This document shows, piece after piece, positions 1-13,433 of a DNA stretch of 64,000 nucleotides (within the stretch, counting starts at the first letter, position 1; every line of letters begins with the position of its first letter). The stretch lies in NCBI RefSeq assembly GCF_026230105.1, contig NC_079476.1, positions 30,804,559-30,868,558 on the forward strand, read 5' to 3'. The translations under genes were made by a program, and so were the position numbers. A model generated the notes under the pieces. That model had not been told where the DNA came from, searched no databases, and saw only the letters and a program-made list of their open reading frames with translations. Origin of the DNA: Diorhabda sublineata. Taxonomy: Eukaryota > Arthropoda > Insecta > Coleoptera > Chrysomelidae.

Positions 1-900
1 TGTGACGCGTTGCACTCACACAGTAGCTTTGTCAAATGAGTGATGGTATAATGAAATATTATCAATTTATACAGTGCATGAATAAAGGATTTTAAGATGT
101 TGATGTTCGATTGAGTGACGTTCAACTGAAATTGTTCGATCTTTCCTCATTTTTTTCCAACGGTATCGTAATTGGTAAATATTTTTTCTAAATGACTCTT
201 TACTCCCTTTGTATTTAAAATCATTGCAAAATTTTTTTACGCGTTTTTAAGAGTTGGTACGGTTTTCTCAGTTATGTGATGATTCAGAAGAGTTTGTCTT
301 AGCCGAGTTTTTTCCAAGCAATCCAGTGATACTTTGGTTTTTCTGTCAGGTCTTTTCTTTTGTGTGGTTTAAATTTGAATTTACTTTTTTATCATCCACC
401 ATTTTACTTTCTTTAGATATAGGAAATACTTAATAAATAGTTTAAATATACTTTTCCGCAGTTTTTTTCTCAGTTTCTCAAAGACTTGACAATAGAAATC
501 AAAAAATTTTGATGTTTTTGTAAAACTTTTTGAATTTTTGCAAAAAAATAGTTTCAACAAGGATTTAAATACATTGGACTAAAGCCACAAGTCTTAAATT
601 AGATAAGCAGTTTACAAAATTAAACACATTTATACTTCATTTCTACACGCCCCTTTTTCTGATTTCTAATCCTGACGATACAAAAATTACATTATTGAAA
701 CATACCTTAGAAAGAGATACAACAAATATTATAATATTATAATTATAATAATTATAATAATTGGCGTCATGTTTTGTTAGCATGTTGTTTTAAACACAAA
801 AACTGAATAAACGGCTGGCAATAACCAAATCATCAAGGATAGTTTAATGGCGACAAGATTATTTGCGTCAGATTAAAGACTACCGAAGTTCTAATAGACG
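1..900. other. No gene seen
   Basis: AT-rich DNA with frequent stops in all frames. A short ATAATT-rich run lies at 730-760. Nothing else is recognised. Confidence 0.6.
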
Positions 901-904
901 AATT

Positions 905-1275
905 GGGTACAAAAAGGGCTGTTTCAACCAAACTCCCTCACAAGCAGGTACATTTTACTCGTCTATTTACGTTTTATAATTTAATATTCAGTTGTAGCAA
1001 GTTAACGAGGTATAATAATATATTTTTTTCAAGTTCCAAGGACTATAATTAAGTGCATCTGTCTAAATAATGCTTTTCAATTTATAATGATTTGATTTCC
1101 TTTTAATGAATACTTCGTCGCATAAGATATACATATTGTTAGAAGTATGTATAAAAATAATGAATTTATAAAATGAGGTATCTACGCCTTCGGTAGATAT
1201 ATCAAACAAAATTGTTGGTAAGAGTTTTTATAGTTTTATAATCTGCAATTGATGTTGGAAGAGCTATACTGGCAA
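905..1275 (+). repeat. Dispersed repeat, left copy of an inverted pair
   Basis: About 370 bases starting near 'gggtacaaaaagggct' match, with scattered differences, the reverse complement of 17080-17440. Shared landmarks in the same order are 'actcgtctatttacgttt', 'atattcagttgta', 'cgaggtat', 'tctgtctaaat', 'aatttataatg', 'tatacatat' and 'ggtagata'. Similarity stops near 'gaagagctata'. No coding capacity is visible. It could be one long terminal inverted repeat of a transposon or simply one member of a dispersed family. Confidence 0.75.
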
Positions 1276-1279
1276 GTAT

Positions 1280-3714
1280 GTCTACATATATTATTAAACA
1301 TAGTTTTATGGATGAACATCTTGTAAGTACACTACCTACCTTTAATTTTCTGGGGTGTTAGAATATTTTGTTGAAGTGCTGCTTGTAGTACAAACCAAAA
1401 GTTATCAGTGTAGTGTTCCCGATTAGTCCAAATATAATGTATTTTCAAACAATAACTTAAATAAAGAAATGCCTGAGAGGAAGATGTAGGGATGAAACCG
1501 CACCCTTTACTAAACCCAAACCTTTGACATCTTGTTTTAAACACGAAGGACTGAGATTTTTTGAACATATTTTTGAATTTTCTGTTATGTTATGACCAAA
1601 AAACCGATCCGAGTTAACTGGGAATCAGAAGGAAAAGAAAACCTAAAATAAGTACAACTTTAACATAATTAACCAACACTTCCCTTAGTAAATATTTATA
1701 TCCTTACGTTTTAGTTGTCTCCCCAAAATTTGAGAATAAAGTCTTTTTCACACCTACTTCAGGTATCAATATAACTGTGTACGTGAATAAAACCAAAGCG
1801 ATTCTTTTCGACTGAACACATACTACAATGATATTAACAAGTTGTAGATTAGATCAACTACTCATCCACTAAATTATGTCAAATGCTAATGCTGCTATGT
1901 AATGGGCTAGACATCATGGCTCCTAGTCTTACGTATCGTCAAATATTTAAACGTATTAGTTGTGCTAATGAACCAAAAGAGTTCGCTACGGCTCATTTCC
2001 CCCTTTCGCCCCAGCGAGTTTCTATACTCTGTCAGGGACCATCCTCGCACAGCTGAAATTCAAAATTAAATTCACTTTGCAATTTTCCTGACTTAAAATG
2101 ATTTGTCCTCAAATTTACCGAGTACAATAATAATGCTACTAACCAAATCTACGTCTTGTTTATATATTTTATGTTGAAGGGTTGTCTTGATTGATTCACA
2201 GTATGACGGAGTTAATGAATTTCTGGATGGAAGATAAAATTAATCTTAGTTTATTCGTTTTATCCTAAATTTTTCGTTCCAGACAGTGAGTTATTAATAT
2301 TTCCTAATATTTTGATTTGTGATAAACATCATCTAATTCCAGCTATAGGGGGAAAAATGGGGACTGTAGATATTGTTTATTTTATTATTATCTACTTTTT
2401 ATAGCTGTTTAACCAACTTGTTGCTAGAATTATTGACATACCTGTTGTAATCGAAAGTAGATGTAAGAAATCTGGCATCCCAGTTTGATGTCGATTTTCA
2501 AAAGCATAGAAAATATTTGTATAAACATCGCCGTTTGTATTGAATTTCCATTTTTTAATAATTTTTTTGGCTCATAAACATATCACGTTCTTATTTGTTG
2601 CACCTTGTCATTTGTATATATGTTGGGAATAATCAATAATTTAATTTTTGGCGTTGATGTGTGCGTGCTTGTGCTATACGTGATTTTTGTGTTTTGAGTA
2701 AACAAGGAAATTTATAATTGATCGAGGAGCATATTGAGGTCAGGTAAGATTGTAAACGGTAGATTAAAACCATAGTATTTCATTTGAGTTTCATTATTAT
2801 CATTTTCTTTAATATCCCTTACACATGCGGCATTACAAAAAAATGATTATGGAATCAGATACCAAGAGCCAAACCGTTTTTCAAAAAAAAAAGAATTTAT
2901 TAGAATTCGCTTTTTTAGGAACGTGTTTTCCACAAATTTGTAGAAATCTAACAGAATTAAAAAAATGTTGCCATATCTAGTAGAATTTCTTGATTCAATG
3001 GAATTTATTCGCGAACGTGGTGACTACTCTTCATTATTTACGACAGTAAAAGTTTGAGTAGGTGAACTTAAACATTGCCATATCAGTTGCCTTCACTTGC
3101 AGAAGAGATTTTGAGGAGACGGCAACTTTAATTTGGAAGGGTTGAAAATGTTAGTATGTATAAACTTAAAAGGAGACTGAGTTGAAAAATAAAAAATGAT
3201 TATGGAAATGAATGTATTAGATAGTCAACTTTTCAGAGACCACACATATTTCAGCATATTTCCTCTTGACGGAAAAAAATAATTTTTTCAAGCGTGGCTT
3301 TGTAAAATTCACTTCATATCAAAAAATAATTTGAAAATATATTGAAAAGAAAAGTTTTCACATAATTTTCTTTGCTATTTAGTAAAAAAAATGAGTAGTA
3401 TATTAGTTATTTATGCAACGAGTTCAAAAAGTAAGTGTTTATTGCACGCGACGTGAATTTGTCTAAAGAAGCTATTAGGCCGAGACTTACAACACGACAA
3501 GTATTGTAAACACTTTTTGCATACCATATTTTTTCTACGTTCATGAAAAAAATATATTTTATTTAGGTGTAGGAAAATAAATACCGTAATATAAGAGCAA
3601 AATATTTCTTAATTAATTAACACTATAGAAGAAAATTAGGAACTAGTAATAAGGAATAATTTAACTTAAACATTATTCATACAATTAATATTAAAAGTAA
3701 ATATATAATATATA
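1280..3714. other. No gene seen
   Basis: AT-rich, with stops in all frames. The only oddity is 'gggaccatcctcg' at 2034-2046, identical to part of the mariner inverted repeat at 37127. It stands alone, without coding traces. Confidence 0.55.
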
Positions 3715-4403
3715 AATTTTTGGAATCTTCAATAATAATATTTCTTACTGAATTATTGGGACGAAATTTCGTATATCAACGATATATATCAAACAAATTT
3801 AATCTTGCTTCAACCTCACTTTTAATGACAAAACTTCATTCCTTGTTAGTTTTTGATCGTGGTACTTATACATTTAATATTGAACCAACTTCTTCTATGT
3901 CTTCAATACTCAATTTTTAGAGCTCATCTCTACGACATACTCCTGTGATGCCAAATATTGCAACGATTTAAAACAAGTAATTTTAAAATGTCTAACAAAA
4001 GCTAAACAATACTGGCTTACTTTTTTCATCAAATACTGGGAATTCGGAGCTTCTTTTAGAAATTGATAAGTGTGTCCCCTATTAGATACTTTTGACTTTT
4101 TTGACCCAAATCAGCTCGGCTTCATGGATGTAATTAGTTTTTTGTAATTTTTAATATTAATACCTTCTAATCAGACCAAAGTAATGAGGGTTTAATATAT
4201 TTCGATCTATTTGAAAAATATACAAAAAGCACATTTTCTGTAACAGTTACAACTTTTTTATCGAAGCACCACTCTTTAAAACTATTATAAAGAATTCTTA
4301 AACTTTGTTTAATTTCCAAAATTAATTTTTTACTGACATTTCTAGAACTGTAGAGTTGCTTTATCCAATTAATAGTAGTCGTGATGGCGTATGTTTGAGG
4401 CAT
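3715..4403 (-). pseudogene. Crypton-like tyrosine recombinase relic (copy 1)
   Basis: Read on the minus strand from 4403. The first 78 codons are open and include the N-terminal SAM-like part typical of these elements ('YNSFKEWC', 'VTENVLFVYF', 'KPSLLWSD'). Downstream, in shifted frames, are 'EAPNSQYLMKKV' (about 4030), the box I motif 'FGITGVCRRDEL' with the catalytic Arg (about 3918-3955), and 'EVGSILNVK' / 'RSKTNKE' (about 3840-3900). Several frameshifts and stops break it, and the C-terminal H-x-x-R and Tyr region is missing. Known members recombine element ends through a Tyr-DNA intermediate. Two other copies of the same family lie at 21814 and 29781. The assignment to Crypton rather than another eukaryotic Tyr-recombinase group is inference. 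Confidence 0.65.
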
Positions 4404-4409
4404 TCACGT

Positions 4410-5740
4410 TTGAGTTTATAAATTCTAATATTATGGAATTTTAGAAAAAAATACATTTTTAGTAATTTCGTAATACAGTATATAATAAATAAGATTGATA
4501 ATAAAATAAAATCAGCAATTCCTTGAAAAGTATTACAATCTCACAGAAAAAGGACTAAATATTTCCCTAATTTGTTTGTCTTGATCACAAACCTCTGTAC
4601 TATAATGTAAATTAGTAAATCAGATCATAAACTGTTTGTTCCGTGAATGTAGAAAAATATGATTATTTGTATTCGATCAATTCATTTTGATGCGAAATAA
4701 TTCCTATTTTAAAAAAGCATCGTATGGCCCAGAATGTTTCAATTTGATATTTACAAAGTAATTACACACTTTTTTTAGATAGTTTTTAAAAATAAATCAT
4801 GTAGGAGACGTACCTCATTCTTGATTACTTTGAATACACTGATATCTGGCGTTCTTCTTCTTCTTCCTAGATGTTATTTTTTCAATTGAACGGTTCACAT
4901 AAATACGGGATTTCATAAACACATAATGAAGTAACTAGTGGTTACTACTCAAGTTTTGAGATAGAAAAATAAAATTGTTTTCTAAAATATTCTCCATCAA
5001 AATCAATAAAAATGCATGGGTTTGAACCAATTGTTGTTAATGAAGTGTCCAGCTGTATCCGATACATAACATTTCTGAAACCTACCAGAATAGCGTTGGT
5101 GTAGACAAAGGGTATGATTGTAGCAAATGTAGATGAATTGAAGGATGCGGAATTAAAAAAATTAATATCATTTCTGACTAAAGCAGTTCATTATTGAGAA
5201 AATAAGCTACTTGTATAATATAATGTGATAAATATAAACTAAAACAAATTTATGCTCATGCCAATTTGGCGCCACCATTATTAAACCCTTTTTGGTGGAC
5301 ACTTTTTGTATAGACAGATTGTTCTCTTTTTCTACAACCACCATAAGTTGAATTTATTGTGAAATGGATCTAATCTGTGAAAAAATAAATGTAGAGTGAA
5401 TGAACATAGTTAGATAATAAAGAGTGTTAGAACCATGTGAACGTTGACAGTCGGGGCATTGGAATAAAATTCAAAACGCCCACAGTGTATGGTACTTTGT
5501 TTTTTACACAATAGCGATTTTTTAAATTCTCTTATGATCAAGTTTTCTCACATTTTTTGTAACTACATGTACACAATATACTTTTACTTTATCCATTCTA
5601 ATTCCACTATAGGTTATTTATGAAGTGTTAAAGTGATGTTTTATTTTATGCGTGAACAAGTTTGTGAAGTGAGCGAAGTGAATTGAACAATTTTACGAAT
5701 AATAGATAGATAAATATTCTATCCTAGAATGAGAAACATT
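4410..5740. other. No gene seen
   Basis: AT-rich spacer between the tyrosine-recombinase relic and the MITE. No repeat or coding similarity is recognised. Confidence 0.6.
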
Positions 5741-5747
5741 TCTCATT

Positions 5748-6090
5748 TAAGGCCGCTTGACATGATGCAATACAACGTGCAATGCTATGCAAAACGCAAT
5801 ATTTCTTGAGCAAAAAAATTCGCAGATGAAGTTCATCTGATTATTTCATGCAATATCTTGACATTATTGGTTTTGTGTCGTTTTTATTGCATGCAAGTTG
5901 CAATCTAGTTACTTTTAGTTTAACAGATAAGCTGACTTTCGTAAAACTTAGCTTCGGTATTTTCATTGTTGAACTGTGTACAAAATATTAGTAGGAATTT
6001 GAGGTTGGGAATTTGTCTACTTTTTCTGTTTACAGAGTCTTGCGTTCAATTTCTTGCACGTTGTATTGCATTATGTCAAGCGGCCTTTAG
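5748..6090. mobile_element. MITE with conserved ~32-bp terminal inverted repeats
   Basis: The left end 'aaggccgcttgacatgatg' continued by 'caatacaacgtgcaa' is mirrored at the right end by 'ttgcacgttgtattgca' followed by 'ttatgtcaagcggcctt'. The two ends differ at about one position in 32. The 340-bp interior has no transposase. Flanks are TTTAA and TTTAG, so a short A/T target duplication is possible but not resolved. TIRs of this GGCCGCTT type occur on short non-autonomous DNA transposons; the superfamily is left open. Confidence 0.75.
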
Positions 6091-6198
6091 ATTTGAAACC
6101 GCGAACATTGGACTAGAAGACGACGACCTAACCATGCAGTCGTCAACGTATTTTTGTTATGAATTGTTTAGAGAAAAAATGTATATATGAAATCATAG

Positions 6199-6850
6199 TT
6201 AACTCAATTTATAATATTCAAAAGTAAAAAATATTGATGTACTATGATAATATATAATATAACAGCAACTTAACAAAAAAATGTATGCTTGAATAATAAA
6301 ATATTTGATATAATATTTGAGATAATTATGATATGGATTATTGTTTTTCAAAATGCACTTTTGCATTCGCTTGAATAAATTGTCTAAGCATTTTTTCCAT
6401 TCGGATTGAGGTACCTCCAAAACATGTTATTTATTTTCGTGTTCATGTGGATATATTCATGATTGTTACCTGTCACAATCTTATAGATGTATTTTGAAGC
6501 ACCGCGATGAAATTTCTTCATTTCTTTGCACCAATTGACACGACCTTTTTTGGGAGTGATTGCTCAATTATGCAATATCCAACAAGAGCAGCAACAATCT
6601 TTTAGACAGCCAAATTTCCATTTAATATCGAATGTATGCGAGTGAAACTAATGCCCAAGTATGCTGACAATCTCCGCGAAATTCATCCTGTAGGGAAGTG
6701 CGACCAAAATTGAATTCACAAAACCAGCGAAACACGGTGCTCGAGATGGTGCTTCATCTCTAAAAGTAGAAGCCAGTTGATCAGCACACTGCTTTTGGTT
6801 TAACTTATTTTGAAAATCAACTCATGAACATGTTGGAGATTGAATTCCAT
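6199..6850 (-). pseudogene. Mariner-family transposase relic
   Basis: Read on the minus strand from an ATG at 6850 ('MEFNLQHVHELIF'). Next come 'QKQCADQLASTFRDEAPSR' (about 6780), then in another frame 'RWFCEFNFGRTSLQDEFRE', the linker 'CKEMKKFHRGASKYIYKIVTGN' split across 6470-6540, and the C-terminal 'VPQSEWKKCLDNLFKRMQKCI' (6350-6415). These are the helix-turn-helix, the region before the first catalytic Asp, and the C-terminus of mariner transposases. The middle, with the second and third Asp, is deleted, and frameshifts are frequent. Confidence 0.7.
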
Positions 6851-6859
6851 TTTTTTATC

Positions 6860-9800
6860 CGCATGAATTCTTCAATTATCTTCAAACATCACAAATGTAT
6901 GACTTGTGTGACAATACGTTCTGAGTCTGTTCACCATTAAAAATGTCAGACTTTATAATGGCAATGTCAGATTTTACATATTCACATCAGTGTTGTCATA
7001 TCTTAAAACCCTCGTAAAGGAACTGCATGGTATAAAACATAAGTATAAGATTTGTTGATGAATATTTTACAATAATCTGTTTCATGCAAAAAGTCGACTC
7101 TCTTATAAGTCATATTCCTGTTAAATGTTAAATATTACGGCATAAATTGCAGAATTTTCATTATTTATTAACAATTTTTCACACATTCTCAGAGAAAAAA
7201 AAATAGATCACTAAGTAACTATATTGACAAAATAATAATATCCACATATTTTTTAAGTCTGTCTATTCTACCCACGAAGCATGCACATTTTATTTTCATC
7301 GATTCTCAACTTCTGTGATAATGATATTTTTTGTGAATTGGCAGTAAATTTCCTCAAAGTAGGAAATTTGAAATTCAGTAACATGAAAATTTATAATTTT
7401 TAGACGTAGATCCCCCGAATGATTTGTAATTCTATTGTAGGAGTTTTCTCACTGCGTGTTGTGAATCCCAACTGTAAGCCTGCGGCATTCACGTGTTCGT
7501 TGGTTTTTTTAATACTTGATAAGGAGACTACTCAACATTAATGAACTCTCTCTACAAAGTAATTAATTTCAAACTTTAAATATAAAGTAGTAACAACAGA
7601 TGTTTTGACAAAAAGTTGAGATCTTTAATTAGACGATGTGAATCTATAATAAACTGAATTTCTCAAGGCGAAATAAGAATTTTTCAAATTACACGGCAGT
7701 TTTTTTAGATTGTCAATATTTCACCATCCACTCTTTTTTAACTGAACTGCAAAACAAAATAAAAAACTCAGGCTACTTCAACGCATCTCAAGTTTCAGTT
7801 TTCACTTCCGACTTCTTGTTCAATCAACAACGCCGCACTTCTTTCGTCCTCAACAACCATATAAACTACATCGATTTGTACATCACAGAATTACCTACTA
7901 TTGCAATCACGCTTCGGCAATCAATTATCTCGACAAATACATCACGTTTTTTCAGATATTGATAGTTTGGAGTCAACAATACTTCAATATTTGACTTATT
8001 TTAACATTTGATAATTGGTTTTTGTTAGTTTGGTTTGACATTCCATTATGGATGGATTTACACTTGAAAGTTGTTGAAATGTTTTATCAAAATAATGGTT
8101 CTGTTTTTTAATTCTAATATCCATTTTGTCCATTTTATGGCATACACAATCTTCTTCGGAGCAGATGATTTTAATAACAATCGTTTTCAGATCATGTTCA
8201 CTCTTACAAATAAATAAATTCGTCGCTGTTCTCAGTTAATAGGGTTGGGTCTTTTTACATTATGAGACCATCAAATGCATCAAATGAATTGACATACTAT
8301 ATTCTCTGAAAATTCTATTTTTCGCAGACAACCAAGTTATTAAATGCCGAAAAATCTGGACAAAGAATATGCAAAATGGGGTTTGAATATGAATATGTCA
8401 AAAACAGAATATCTGTTAGACGATGTAGACAATTCAAAAACCTAGGTGAGTTAAAGAAGAAATATCCCACTTCTACCAAAAATACTCTTTCCGCATTGAA
8501 ACTTATCCTACCCCATTAGTTCAACCTCTAATGAGACCTCCCACCCAGCGAAGGCATAGAAGGAATCTTTCGTGTGATCTGCCTGACAGATTTCAGTGTC
8601 ATAGTAATGTGTTGTGTGGTTATTCCTCAATCAAACGATTTTTTTTAAGTAGAGGAAAATTGCCACTGAGTAATTCTCCCACAAGACAGTTTATATTGCT
8701 TTGAACCATTTACTCATTGTAAAATCTCACAGAGTGCAAAGGAAAAGAAAGATCGTCGGATTCAATTATATTGGATCATTTTCTTCAAAGTCACAACTTA
8801 TGTTTGTGTTTCAGATTGTCCTTTCTAAGCGTCATTATTGACACCCTTTAATAGATGATCTATTATTTTGCACTCAAACCAATCCAAATATTATGAGTCA
8901 CTGTTTCGTGTATAAAGCTATCATATCTTCTCAATGGCGCTTCAACGCTTTGAAATCTTTATCTTTTGCCTTGTAATTAAGAAGTAGCTAATGATATTCG
9001 TACAATTTTTCCATTGTTGAAATCAAAATAATACTTGGCGTTTATGTATCTGACTCATCATTGACCATTAAAAAATGATGTGCGTTATTAATCAAGTAGA
9101 TATCTATCTTCAAAGGTGAAGTAACTTACAGTCGGTCAACCAATCAATTACGCCGTCAACGGATATTGGTTAATACGGAGCTTATTACACGAAGGCACAC
9201 ACTCGCACATCCATATTTTTGCTGCCGATTAGCTGCTCAGCCTGGCAACAGCACTGGCAACCACTGGCTACTTAGTATGGTTGCTATCCTGTCTAGAATA
9301 CGGATCTCAGGAGTTCTCTGTCAGTCACAGATCATAACTCTGGGAGTACGTATCGTTATGTATCGTTGTTTCTGGTGTTTTGCATTACATGTACAAATAA
9401 AAATTTTGTTTAAGTACGTAATATACGGTATTATCATATATTCACTTTCTTACCTCGAATGCTTACTTACCTAAAAGTAACTACAAGCTTGTCTTCTAGT
9501 TGGACAAATTTTCTCATTTAAGTATCTATCCCAGTTAAGACATTTCTTATTAGGTCCAGCAGCTTGAAAAAACTTGGTTTCGATATGTACATAGTTCATC
9601 AAATAGTGTGTATTATAATCCTTTTAATGTTCTTGGAGAAATAATTGAATGTATATGCATTCTCCTCCGTTTTCTTCTTTTCTTTTTCTTGGGTAGTAAC
9701 AGAAGAAGCAAATAATCGTCTCAGAGCTTGACTGCCCTATTTACCTTGTGTCTTCTTTTTTGTCTTCTTTACTGTTTGCTTTGTTCTACAGCCAGACTGA

Positions 9801-10845
9801 CCTGACTGAATGCGCCACTCAAATGCCTCATGTAATAAGGGCCTTACATAGTGCTTTATCGACTGTTAATATATTTCATTCACTTGCACAAGAGTAACAT
9901 TTGATGTTTTGACTTTCTTGAAGTAGATTCAAATACTTTTTATACTATAAATCCATTCTAATTAAACCCAGTTTTGAAAAGTCAATATCTATCTTCACTT
10001 TCAATTTGACTCCGATAATTCTCAAGTCTCAATTAACAAGAAATTGCCGATAATTTGAAGGAGTTAAAGTTTCAGTAATTTACATAAATCAGGAATTTTC
10101 GTTGGAATTTTGAAACCACAACGAAGTGTTATGTTTATGTTTACATAAAATTTTGCGGTCGCTCACAAGTTTGTACTCATAATTAATTAGTTTCCAAATG
10201 TTGTATAACGTTCTCCCCCTTAATTTGCAAATTATTGATCAGATTATCGTATATGATACAATAATAGATTTCGACAGAAGCGTATCGTGGACTAATATAG
10301 TCGTCGGCGAATTCGCATCACTGATTCCTTTTCCTTTCGTTCAAAAGATCACAGTCTTCGAATTTAGTTACAACAGCCTCGTCGTTATACTCAAGAGGGA
10401 CTTCTTTCCATGCCCTGAATTAACACGTTTGTTTATTTGTGTGTTTTTTTAAAGGTAAAAGTGCTATTCTCCCGGTCAAAAAATTGGTTTGCGTAAATTT
10501 TTTCTTAAAGTGAATGGAATTTTGTATTGAATACTCTTCAGACAAACTATTTTATATCTTGAGAGACAAACATTTAACGATTTTTTTTTTGATAATTAAT
10601 TAACATTTTTTCATTTTTGCAAATCTAGGCTAACCTCGCGTTTTCAATTCTTATAGATTTGAATTATCCATTGACATGTTCCCTTAATTTGAAATTAAGG
10701 TGAAGTCGAAAATGTTTCACTTTAGTAGATTGAAGTGAAGTCTGCTTTAGCGGCAAACGTCAAATGCAAACATAGACTAAGCTTGAATTCTAGGCTCTAG
10801 CTCTTTTTAATAAGTTTTTAAAAATAAAAGATTCATGAAGCAATA
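6860..10845. other. No recognisable gene
   Basis: Mostly AT-rich. A less AT-rich patch at about 9150-9400 holds a 102-codon open frame without similarity to anything known to me. 9660-9780 is pyrimidine-rich. An 84-codon open frame at 10198-10452, just ahead of the Harbinger relic, is not recognised on either strand. Confidence 0.5.
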
Positions 10846-10849
10846 GCTA

Positions 10850-11404
10850 GACAACGTGCTAAATTAAATTGGAGCTCAAGTTTATCCGAAGAGGAAAATA
10901 TTATTGTCCGAAGGCTACAAAACTATTTGAAAACATACGACAGTTTGGATTTTTCCAAACAATTTTGAGTTACTGTTTAGCCCACATTCACGGAATTATT
11001 GAATCAAATTCAAGATGACTCGAATAGACAATTTCCCGTTAACAATACGTGCAATCGATCTATACAATCACCAGGCTACGAAGACGCATAAAAGGCTTTT
11101 TTGCATTAAACGTGCAAACTGTATCCGATACTGGGTTTCAGATTAGTAAAATTGAAGCTCGTTGACCAGTTTTCGTTCAGACAATATTCAGGAACAGTGC
11201 TTTAAAAGGCAATTTGAGGAAAGACACTTTGGAAGACATCTTTTAGTTGGTGACAGCGGATATTGTATTCAGAGGTACCTCATGACAAAATTGCAAAACG
11301 TGAATACAAACACTGAAAATTTATTCATCTTAGAAATAAAAATATCAATCAATAATGTAAAACCTTCAATAATTACAATTGAAAATAATAAAAATATTTT
11401 TTGA
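10850..11404 (+). pseudogene. PIF/Harbinger nuclease (HARBI1-like) relic
   Basis: The region 11085-11160 reads 'KGFFALNVQTVSDTGFQISKIEAR' with small disruptions, which is the stretch before the first catalytic Asp in HARBI1-type nucleases. It is followed, across a stop and frameshift, by 'DNIQEQCFKRQFEERHFGRH' and 'LLVGDSGY', where the Asp is the second catalytic residue, then 'YLMTKL' (to about 11295). The C-terminal Glu region is missing, and the tail (11300-11400) is AT-rich sequence without similarity. N-terminal coding traces may begin near 10850. No partner Myb-like gene was recognised next to it. Confidence 0.6.
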
Positions 11405-12090
11405 ATAAAATAATTGAATTTAAAAATTCAATTAGCAGGTACAAAGTACGCAACCAAAGATGAACCGATGTTACCGACAAAATAAAATACTGTTTAACAC
11501 ATACTTCTATGTTTCATTTTGTTTCTATTTTCTAACGACATATATTGGAAAATGATAGAGTACTGTTAACCTCTTTTCAACATCTTAAAGTAGTTTAAGA
11601 GACTTGAGAGACCGTTACAAATCGGTTAAGGGATCACTTTACTTTAAAAACTCAGTTGAAGGTTCATTTAATCTAAAGGAACTTTTGGTTGAAGTGCTAG
11701 TAAGGGTGGTATTATGAAACTGGCAGTTACTGTTCCAATTTTTGAGATGTCGTACTAGAAAGTCAAAATTTCAAGTAGTCAACCTCGTTTTTGACGTTTT
11801 CTTTTTACATTATGTTCTTCAGTTTCCTTCGTTGTTTGTGTATTTGTGAAAAAACCCGTAAGCTCCAGACCAATTTTCATTTGAATTTTGAACTACTTAA
11901 GCACTCCACCAATTTAAAATAAGTGCTCCACCAATACAAATAGAAGACGAAATTCTAGATATAAATATGATCACAATTTTTTCACTTATCATGTTTTTAA
12001 ATCTATGATGAAAAAGAGGAAAACTGCAAATTGACTACCTCAGTGTTCTACATTTTCATACAATACAAAATAAGTTTTATGAATGGAACG

Positions 12091-12237
12091 CCTCAATTAT
12101 CTCGGAAATACTTGTACAATTTTTATAACTTCCTGTATACACTGTCTTGTGATACGGCCGGTATTATGGGGGTATTTACATTGTTGACAGATCTCCCCTT
12201 TTTTCGGAAAAATAATGAACTTTGTTATTTTAAATAG
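12091..12237 (+). repeat. Left long terminal inverted repeat
   Basis: Pairs with 13434-13580 in inverted orientation; the inner end is 'ttattttaaatag', which lies 17 bases before the transposase remnant. Confidence 0.7.
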
Positions 12238-12254
12238 ATCACGTTGTATATTTT

Positions 12255-13132
12255 TTGCTTTTCGAAATCCATAAGAAATACTTATTATTTTTGATCCAAT
12301 GTTCCTTAATTGATATTCTAATTATATTAGTATATGGTGATAGGTGTAAGTGTCAACATGAAACGTGTAATATCTTTAATAATTTATATCCTAACCGAAG
12401 TCCCATAACAAGATCTACTGTCAGTAAATTAGTAAAAAAGTTTAAAGAAACAATTTCAGTGAAATATTTATCCTAATAAGGGTGCAGAAAAACGGCATCA
12501 ACTTAAAACAAACCTTTAGATATTTGTATCCTGTTGGAAGATAGACGTGAGAAGTTTGCAGACCTAATGATGGAAAAATTTTACTGGACTGGAGTAATAG
12601 ACGACAAAATAATTGGTCCCTTTTTTATTGAGAGTTACTTAAATGGTCCAGCGTATTTAGATTTATTGGAAAATAGTACATATCTGAGTTGGCTCGGATA
12701 TTTCCAAATCCAAGTAAGTATTTTCAATAAAATTTGAAAAATCTTCATTATTAGATATTATCAGACAATAACAATATCTCAAACGACCATATTTGCCCAC
12801 AACAAGATGGTGCCCCACCTCGCTATGCGTGTGTGGTGAGGTAATACCTGAATAATATGTTTCTCAGATGATGGATTGGAAGGTGTGGTTTTATCGAATG
12901 GCCCTCGCGATTACCGGACATGAATCCTTTAGACTATTTCTTGTGGGGTCACTTGAAAAACATCGTTTATAAGACAAAGCCTGCCAATAATCAGAAATTG
13001 AAAGATAAGATTATCACAGATATAAGAAGAATTGAGAAGTCAGGGATGTTGCAATATGTATTGCAAAGTTTTAAAAATCGCATGGCTTGTTATATTGAAT
13101 TGAATGGAAAACATTTTGAGCATCTGCTGTAA
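12255..13132 (+). pseudogene. Tc1/mariner-superfamily transposase relic (HTH DUF4817-type)
   Basis: Three open pieces in order. 12255-12476 contains the helix-turn-helix region ('YPNRSPITRSTVSKLVKKF'). 12534-12737 contains the block after the first catalytic Asp ('IDDKIIGPFFIESYLNGPAY' continued by 'LDLLENS'). 12800-13132 contains 'QQDGAPP' with the second Asp, 'GFIEWP', 'LPDMNPLDYFLWGHLK' with the third Asp, and 'NGKHFEHLL' at the C-terminus. The segment between the HTH and the first Asp is largely lost. A perfect donor-like sequence at 12712 is probably chance. Stops and frameshifts make it inactive. Similar proteins are widespread multicopy transposases in insects. Confidence 0.8.
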
Positions 13133-13433
13133 TCACTTTTAATGTATGTTTTTTAAAATTCGTAATGTTTCTACTTTACAGATGTGGATGTACTTCTAAC
13201 ATAATACAAACATTTGAAGATTTGTTTTTAGTTGTTGTAGGTTTTCGGCGCCATGATTTGGATAAATATTTTACTGCAATAGTTTCGTTAAACTTTTTAC
13301 TAACTTACTGACACTAGACCTTGATAGGAAATATATATTAGCTTATAAATTATTATAGAATATTCAAATTAAACAAATAAAAATGATCAGTATTTCTCAA
13401 CGATTTCTAAACACACAAAATATTTAGAATTAT

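Noticed and set aside
3720..3920. 66-codon plus-strand frame
   Set aside because: Antisense to the first tyrosine-recombinase relic.
5966..6190. 74-codon plus-strand frame
   Set aside because: It runs through the right end of the MITE and has no protein similarity.
12712..12737. Splice-donor-like 'caagtaagta' at the end of a transposase frame
   Set aside because: The transposase family is intronless and the downstream part continues in broken frames, so this is probably chance.
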